This document shows positions 13,080-18,167 of a DNA stretch of 18,167 nt, one piece after another. The notes beneath the pieces are model-generated. The model was given only the letters and a program-made list of their open reading frames with translations, did not search any database and had not been told where the DNA came from. The stretch's first letter is position 1; every line of letters starts with the position of its first letter. Position numbers and translations under genes: made by a program. The stretch is from Persephonella sp964519345. Lineage in GTDB: Bacteria; Aquificota; Aquificia; Aquificales; Hydrogenothermaceae. The stretch is taken from contig CAZFKX010000016.1 in NCBI GenBank assembly GCA_964519345.1, positions 1 through 18,167 on the forward strand. The letters run 5' to 3'.

Positions 13080-15227
13080 ATGTACACAAAAGAAAGGGAG
13101 AGAGAACTTATTCAGAAAACCAAGGAACTATTAAAAGTATCAAAAGAAGATATAAAAACGAAAGAAGATGCTAAATCAATAATAGATGATCTTAGGGATG
13201 TTATAAGATATCATGATTGGAGATATTATGTTCTTGCAAATCCTGTAATATCAGACTATGAGTATGACAGACTTTTTCATTTATTAAAAGATATAGAAAG
13301 TATGTTCCCCGATCTAATAACACCAGACTCTCCAACTCAAAGGGTACCTTCGGAACTAACAAAAGAATTCCCACAAGTAAAACATCTCGCTCCAATGTTG
13401 TCACTTGACAACTCTTATAACGAGGAAGACTTAAGAGAGTTTGATAGGAGAGTCAGAGAAGCTGTAGGTACTGATATAGTAGAGTATGCTGTAGAACCAA
13501 AATTTGATGGTGCAGGCATATCCCTTATTTACGAAAACGATATTTTTGTTAGAGGAGCTACAAGGGGCGACGGCGTAATAGGAGAAGATATAACACCCAA
13601 TATTAGAGTTATAAAAACAGTCCCACTATTTGCTGATTTCTCAAGTTACGGAATTATTAAAATCGAGATAAGGGGAGAAGTTCTTATAAATAAAGAAAAG
13701 TTTAAAGAAATAAATCACCAAAGACTTGAAGAAGGTCTGCCACCTCTTGCAAATCCAAGAAATGCCGCTGCAGGTTCTCTCAGACTTCAAGATCCTAAGG
13801 AGGTTGCAAAAAGAGGTCTTGAAGCGTTTGTATATCAGATAACCTATGCTGTTGATAAAGAAGGAAACACACTTCTTGGCAACAAACTCAGATATCATTA
13901 CGACTCTATAAGGATACTTTACGAGCTTGGATTTAAATCTCCTTATAAAGAGATAAAGGTTTGTAAAGGAATCAACGAAGTCATTGAATACTGCAGAGAA
14001 TGGGAAAGGAAAAGGGACGACTATCCTTATGAGATAGATGGTATGGTAATAAAGGTTAATGATATCTCCCTTTACGACAGATTAGGCGTTACATCCCATC
14101 ATCCAAGATGGGCTATAGCATTTAAATTCAGAGCAAGACAGGCAACTACGAAAATATTAAAAGTTGTTTTTCAGGTTGGGAGAACAGGAGCTGTTACACC
14201 TGTAGCGAAACTTGAACCTGTTGAGATTGGAGGCGTTACAGTATCTTCTGTCTCACTTATAAACGAAGATTTTATAAAAGAAAAGGATATAAGGATAGGT
14301 GATCTTGTCCTCATTGAAAGAGCCGGAGATGTTATTCCTTATGTTGTAAAAGTTATAACAGAAGCAAGGACAGGAGAAGAAAAGCCTATTGAATTTCCGA
14401 AAAACTGTCCTTCCTGCGGTTCAAAACTTGTAAAACCTCCTGAGGAAGCTGTCTGGAGATGTATAAATATAAACTGTCCCGCACAGGTAGTTGAAAGAAT
14501 AATATATTTTGCATCAAAGGACGCAATGGATATAAGAGGGCTTGGAGAGGCAAACATAAGAAAGTTTTACAAACTTGGATTTTTAAAATCCATACCTGAT
14601 ATATATAGGCTGCCTTACGACAAAATAGTTCAATTAGAAGGATTTGGACAAAAATCCGTTGAAAATTTAAAAAAAGCCATTGAAGAATCAAAACACAGAC
14701 CTATTAATAGGCTTATAACAGGACTTGGAATAAGATTTGTAGGAAAAGTAACAGCAAAAACGTTAGCAGAACATATAAACTGTGTTGAAGATCTGAAAAA
14801 CTGGTCGGTAGAAGATTTAGAAAAATTACCAGACATAGGATATGTGGTAGCACACAGTATATATGAGTTTTTTCATAATCAGCAGAATATTGAGATGCTT
14901 GAAGAATTGAAAAATCTTGGTATAGAGACATGTAAAGAAAAAGAAGAAAAGATAGAAAATATATTTGAAGGTAAAACATTTGTATTTACAGGAACATTAT
15001 CCTGCTGTTCAAGGGAAGTTGCTCAGGAAATTGTGGAAAGACTTGGCGGACATGCAACCAACTCAGTAAGCAGAAAAACAGATTATCTTGTTGTAGGTGA
15101 AAATCCCGGCTCAAAACTTAGAAAAGCTCAATCTCTTGGAGTTACTATCATAAATGAACAACAGTTTATAGAGATGATAAAAGATCATATACCAGAAGAT
15201 TTAAAGGACAAAGTTAATATAACTTAA
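13080..15227 (+). CDS. ligA: NAD+-dependent DNA ligase (LigA)
   Basis: Seals nicks in DNA using NAD+, essential for replication and repair. The 715 residues are longer than the common 670 because of an N-terminal extension of about 30 charged residues, also recalled for thermophilic Aquifex LigA. Domain order is Ia (H45-D-W-R-Y-Y), adenylation domain with nucleophile K141 in E-P-K-F-D-G, and OB fold (V-G-R-T-G-A-V-T-P-V-A). A zinc finger with C443, C446, C461 and C466 follows, then helix-hairpin-helix repeats and a BRCT domain from about residue 637. BRCT markers G-K-T-F-V-F-T-G and G-G-H-A are present. It starts three bases after deoC. Its TAA overlaps the stop of the converging cytochrome gene, leaving no room for a terminator between them. 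Confidence 0.97.
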   Translation: MYTKERERELIQKTKELLKVSKEDIKTKEDAKSIIDDLRDVIRYHDWRYYVLANPVISDYEYDRLFHLLKDIESMFPDLITPDSPTQRVPSELTKEFPQVKHLAPMLSLDNSYNEEDLREFDRRVREAVGTDIVEYAVEPKFDGAGISLIYENDIFVRGATRGDGVIGEDITPNIRVIKTVPLFADFSSYGIIKIEIRGEVLINKEKFKEINHQRLEEGLPPLANPRNAAAGSLRLQDPKEVAKRGLEAFVYQITYAVDKEGNTLLGNKLRYHYDSIRILYELGFKSPYKEIKVCKGINEVIEYCREWERKRDDYPYEIDGMVIKVNDISLYDRLGVTSHHPRWAIAFKFRARQATTKILKVVFQVGRTGAVTPVAKLEPVEIGGVTVSSVSLINEDFIKEKDIRIGDLVLIERAGDVIPYVVKVITEARTGEEKPIEFPKNCPSCGSKLVKPPEEAVWRCININCPAQVVERIIYFASKDAMDIRGLGEANIRKFYKLGFLKSIPDIYRLPYDKIVQLEGFGQKSVENLKKAIEESKHRPINRLITGLGIRFVGKVTAKTLAEHINCVEDLKNWSVEDLEKLPDIGYVVAHSIYEFFHNQQNIEMLEELKNLGIETCKEKEEKIENIFEGKTFVFTGTLSCCSREVAQEIVERLGGHATNSVSRKTDYLVVGENPGSKLRKAQSLGVTIINEQQFIEMIKDHIPEDLKDKVNIT

Positions 15228-17329
15228 GGATATGGATACGGATTTAGATCATAATTTCCGCCACCTTTCATACCTCCCATACGGTGACATCTACAGGTCC
15301 ATGTGTCAGAGCTTGCATCCCATTTCCTAAGCACATTGTTTTTAACAAAACCTGAAAGCTGAAGACTGTTACCATTGTAATTGTACGGCTGAGGGAAATT
15401 ACTATATCCTATAAGCCTTGATACTGGTGAACCGTGAGGAACCGCTACATGACAGTAAACACATGGAAAGTCTGGAAAACTTCCTCGTCCCATTCCTCCA
15501 CCCCCCATTCTACCACCGGAACCATTACCTTTGAACTGATGAACTTCTGCATTTTCTAAATTATGGCAGTTTACACAGAATAAACCCTGCACACTGCCCT
15601 CATCTGAACTTGTCCCAAATATATCCCCAACTTTATACAATCTTCCATTCTGATCTGCAGGCCAATTTTTATTTGGTCCCTTAAGCATGTACATAGCATG
15701 AGATCCATGGGGTCCTTTAGGGTTGTTAGTCTCGTCTTCATTCCCGTGACAGTCCGAACAGTACATAGTCTGATTTCCCGGATTTTGATTCCATGGAGGC
15801 TTTAGTTGATTTGGAGAAAGTGCCTTTGGAGCATAATTACCGGTCATCTGATTTAAAGGCATAACAACAGGATGAGCTGATTTATTATAAGGACTAAACT
15901 CACATGCCTGATCAGTTAGGGCTATTCCAGACTGTTCAGACACCCATGATGTTGTACAGTCCATGTTTGGAGAGTCTCCAAGCGCCCATTTAGAATGACA
16001 CTTCATACAGATCTGATATTCCTTTGTTGCTTCTGCAACTGTATTAAAACCTGAAGGTTGAGTCCATAAACCTCCCCATACAGGCTCAACTCCATAAACA
16101 CCAGATAAAACATTTGACACATTGTTTGTGTTGGAATCCACCGTGGTAGGATACCACTGATCTGGTGGTGAATGAGTTCCCGGTCTTGCTTTGTGAGGGT
16201 TGTGGCAGTCCATACATTCAGCATGTTTTGAATCTGAAAATCTGATCGTCTTACTACCTGCAGGATCTGTTTCCACCGATCCTACTCCATATAAAACATC
16301 TAATGGGGTATGAATTCCTTGAATTAATTTTACAGGATGACCATAAGGTCTATTATCTGGAAGAAGACTGTCTATATCTTTAGCTCCACCACTTCCGTGA
16401 CACGGCGCCTGATTTGATAAAGAACCGGCTCCAGTGAAACAAGTATTTTCCTCAATTTTCCTAAGCAGTGGTTTTCCCTGAGCTTTATGAGGCGTATGGC
16501 AGTTTCCGCAACCAAGATCAGCTATAGAAACCGGCGATCCTTCTCCATATTTAGCCGTTACATCTGGATCGGTATAAGTTAAAGTTTGCGTATCATGTGC
16601 ACTTCCAATCCATCCTGGTTTATCATGGCAGGATATGCAGGTCTGTTTAAAATCCTGTGCAAGATTCCCAACATCTACTCTTAGAAATTTTTTATTCTCC
16701 TTATGTGGATCATGACAGGACGTACATTCAACGTAACTTGCACCATTATATGAGTACAGCTTTATAGGAGAGTCAGGGTTAGGACTTTTAAGTTCGATTG
16801 ATTTTGTTCCAGTATCAAAATCTTTTTGAATGTTAGGATTATACTCAATCGCAACAGGATGGTGAATCGATAAATCTGTTCCAATAAAGCCTACTGCTGT
16901 AGAAGGCATTGTTCCATCTGGATTTGTTCCCTGCATAAGAATCGTATTTCCAAGTTCTGTTCCTCTTAAAATAAAAATATCTCCTATAGCAACAGTTCCG
17001 TCGTGACAACTTAAACACTGCCTTGATACTATACCTGGCTGTCCCTCAACTTCTGATAACTGCTGGGGCGTAGGATAGTTCATTCTCTGAATAAACTCAC
17101 TATCATACAGAGTATATACGGACGTTGGCATCTTCCTGTTCCAGAGAGGCGTTCCCTCTCTCTCATTATGAGGTATATGACAAAATACGCATATTTCCGA
17201 TTCCGATACAGCTTTTATATTTCCAGGTCCTGATACGGAAAGATTATGTTTGGTATTATTAATCTGAGAAAAAGCATTATAGATAATTATTAGAAAATTA
17301 CATACTATCAGTATTTCCTTTCTTCTCAT
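15224..17329 (-). CDS. Exported multihaem c-type cytochrome, doubled-CXXCH family
   Basis: A 701-residue secreted or periplasmic electron carrier. M-R-R-K and a hydrophobic core at about 6-17 form a signal peptide, likely cut after S21. Ten canonical C-x-x-C-H haem sites start at C47, C105, C202, C231, C274, C372, C441, C524, C585 and C623. Two more are non-standard: C297-x12-C310-H311 and C679-R-C681-H682. Many continue as C-H-x-P-H, the doubled-CXXCH pattern. The opening K-H-N-L-S-V-S-G-P-G-N-I-K-A is shared, from memory, with Geobacter-type cytochromes. C458 and C476 lack a following histidine and may pair. A Gly/Met-rich loop lies at 602-616. Substrate and partner are unknown; respiratory or extracellular electron transfer is the inference. 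It follows the homologous gene at 17396 by 66 bp, and no clear Shine-Dalgarno precedes the ATG. Confidence 0.9.
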   Translation of the reverse strand: MRRKEILIVCNFLIIIYNAFSQINNTKHNLSVSGPGNIKAVSESEICVFCHIPHNEREGTPLWNRKMPTSVYTLYDSEFIQRMNYPTPQQLSEVEGQPGIVSRQCLSCHDGTVAIGDIFILRGTELGNTILMQGTNPDGTMPSTAVGFIGTDLSIHHPVAIEYNPNIQKDFDTGTKSIELKSPNPDSPIKLYSYNGASYVECTSCHDPHKENKKFLRVDVGNLAQDFKQTCISCHDKPGWIGSAHDTQTLTYTDPDVTAKYGEGSPVSIADLGCGNCHTPHKAQGKPLLRKIEENTCFTGAGSLSNQAPCHGSGGAKDIDSLLPDNRPYGHPVKLIQGIHTPLDVLYGVGSVETDPAGSKTIRFSDSKHAECMDCHNPHKARPGTHSPPDQWYPTTVDSNTNNVSNVLSGVYGVEPVWGGLWTQPSGFNTVAEATKEYQICMKCHSKWALGDSPNMDCTTSWVSEQSGIALTDQACEFSPYNKSAHPVVMPLNQMTGNYAPKALSPNQLKPPWNQNPGNQTMYCSDCHGNEDETNNPKGPHGSHAMYMLKGPNKNWPADQNGRLYKVGDIFGTSSDEGSVQGLFCVNCHNLENAEVHQFKGNGSGGRMGGGGMGRGSFPDFPCVYCHVAVPHGSPVSRLIGYSNFPQPYNYNGNSLQLSGFVKNNVLRKWDASSDTWTCRCHRMGGMKGGGNYDLNPYPYP
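15744..15998. repeat. Paralogous block in the complete cytochrome gene (copy 1)
   Basis: Aligns without gaps to 17913-18167 (offset 2169). By eye about nine of 255 positions differ. It encodes residues about 445-529 of the cytochrome, from the eighth canonical haem histidine (H445) to the ninth (H528). Copy 2 is cut by the window edge, so the repeat probably extends further. Confidence 0.9.
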
Positions 17330-17395
17330 CTAATAATAACCAGCATCATATAGTAATAAGAAATTAAATAAAATTAATAAAAACTCATAAGCTTA

Positions 17396-18167
17396 CTATG
17401 GATATGGATTGTAGTCATAACCCCCATCATTTATACTATGACACCAACCCGGGTTTCCAGGATTAACACAAGATGGATCTGTTGAATAAGCTTTTTTCGA
17501 ACTCGTACTGAAATATTCTCCAAACATTTTCTTATATCCCTCTAATTTTAACATTAACTGACCTGTATTAGGGTCTCTAAAATTATATGGTTCTGGGAAA
17601 TTTTTGTAACCTAAAAGGTTAGAAACTGGTGAACCGTGAGGAACCGCTATATGACAATTTACACACGGCCCTCCCATACCTCCAAAGAATAGTCTGTGGG
17701 AGCTTGCTTCTCCCGGTGCATCAACATATATATTGTGGCAGTTCCTACAGAAAAGACCATCATTTATATCATTAGTATTCCAATCAATATCTCCCCTAAC
17801 AGTGTAATATGTACCATCTGGTTTTAAGGGCCAATATTTGTTTGGACCTTTAAGCATAAACTGATGTGATGAGCCATGAGGTCCTTTGGGATCTACAGTC
17901 TCGTCATCTGTACCGTGACAATCCGTACAGTACATGGTCTGATTTCCCGGATTTTGATTCCATGGAGGTTTTAGTTGAGTTGGAGAAAGTGCTTTTGGAG
18001 CATAATTACCGGTCATCTGATTTAAAGGCATAACAACAGGATGAGCTGATTTATTATTCGGACTAAACTCACATGCCTGATCAGTTAGGGCTATTCCAGA
18101 CTGTTCAGATACCCATGATGTTGTACAGTCCATGTTTGGAGAGTCTCCAAGCGCCCATTTAGAATGA
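17396..18167 (-). CDS. C-terminal part of a second multihaem cytochrome (runs off window)
   Basis: The last 256 codons of a gene that enters from the right edge. The frame stays open through the edge and begins at the histidine of a haem motif (H-S-K-W-A-L-G-D-S-P-N), so the internal ATG at 18133 is not the start. Three canonical sites are visible (C-T-D-C-H, C-R-N-C-H, C-V-N-C-H), plus a C-terminal C-x8-C-H (C-V-N-P-G-N-P-G-W-C-H). The first 85 residues nearly equal residues 445-529 of the neighbouring cytochrome. After that the two diverge, although both keep V-P-H-G-S-P-V-S and end in N-P-Y-P. Gene order puts this copy upstream, probably co-transcribed with the complete one. Export is inferred from the paralogue. 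Confidence 0.9.
   Translation of the reverse strand, partial: HSKWALGDSPNMDCTTSWVSEQSGIALTDQACEFSPNNKSAHPVVMPLNQMTGNYAPKALSPTQLKPPWNQNPGNQTMYCTDCHGTDDETVDPKGPHGSSHQFMLKGPNKYWPLKPDGTYYTVRGDIDWNTNDINDGLFCRNCHNIYVDAPGEASSHRLFFGGMGGPCVNCHIAVPHGSPVSNLLGYKNFPEPYNFRDPNTGQLMLKLEGYKKMFGEYFSTSSKKAYSTDPSCVNPGNPGWCHSINDGGYDYNPYP
17913..18167. repeat. Paralogous block in the truncated cytochrome gene (copy 2)
   Basis: The partner of 15744-15998, with about 96% identity by manual comparison and no indels. Identity drops sharply on the 3' side of the genes (below 17913) and cannot be followed past the window end. Confidence 0.9.

Noticed and set aside
14386..14979. Several overlapping minus-strand open frames inside ligA
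   Set aside because: The ligA frame shows a zinc finger, helix-hairpin-helix and BRCT motifs through this stretch; the antisense frames are chance openings.
17396..18133. Treating the right-hand cytochrome as a complete 245-residue protein from the ATG at 18133
   Set aside because: The frame is open to the window edge, encodes residues nearly identical to the middle of the paralogue, and there is no signal peptide after that ATG.

Overview
The window is an AT-rich, gene-dense stretch of a diderm bacterial chromosome. Several genes suggest a thermophilic Aquificota-type organism, most likely of the Persephonella/Sulfurihydrogenibium group: BioW, LptB, a DnaJ–HspR pair, a long LigA with an N-terminal extension, frequent TTG starts, and large multihaem cytochromes. 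The lineage is an inference from gene content and codon style, not from a search. No RNA gene, CRISPR array, insertion sequence or gene-free stretch over 300 bases was seen.

Positions 1-8181 hold one long minus-strand gene train with tiny gaps or overlaps. In transcription order it is pgeF (7543-8181), accD, mobB, an acylphosphatase, a LysM/LytM envelope protein, an alanine-type aminotransferase, lptB, bioW, an unknown 120-residue gene, a BioH-like esterase and bioC. The first 37 codons of a probable phospholipase D-like/helicase protein follow at the left edge. The train mixes envelope functions with two alternative routes to the pimeloyl moiety of biotin, BioW and BioC/BioH. Biotin is the cofactor of acetyl-CoA carboxylase, whose AccD subunit lies upstream in the same train.

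A 53-bp divergent spacer (8182-8234) separates this train from a plus-strand series. That series is hisD, then a strong sigma70-type promoter (TTGACA-17-TATATT, 9528-9556), then dnaJ, an hspR-like MerR regulator, an unknown 142-residue gene, prmA, deoC and ligA. An inverted repeat resembling the HspR operator (HAIR) overlaps the -35 box of the dnaJ promoter, which fits autoregulation by HspR.

From 15224 to the right edge, two tandem minus-strand genes encode exported multihaem c-type cytochromes of the doubled-CXXCH type. One is complete, with 10 canonical haem sites and two unusual ones; the other runs off the window. They share a roughly 255-bp block that is about 96% identical, while their C-terminal parts have diverged, which points to recent duplication or gene conversion. 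ligA and the complete cytochrome converge with overlapping stop codons.

The points most worth following up are the combined bioW–unknown–bioH–bioC cluster, the catalytically degenerate LytM domain, the HAIR-like site, and the non-standard haem motifs and mosaic structure of the cytochrome pair.
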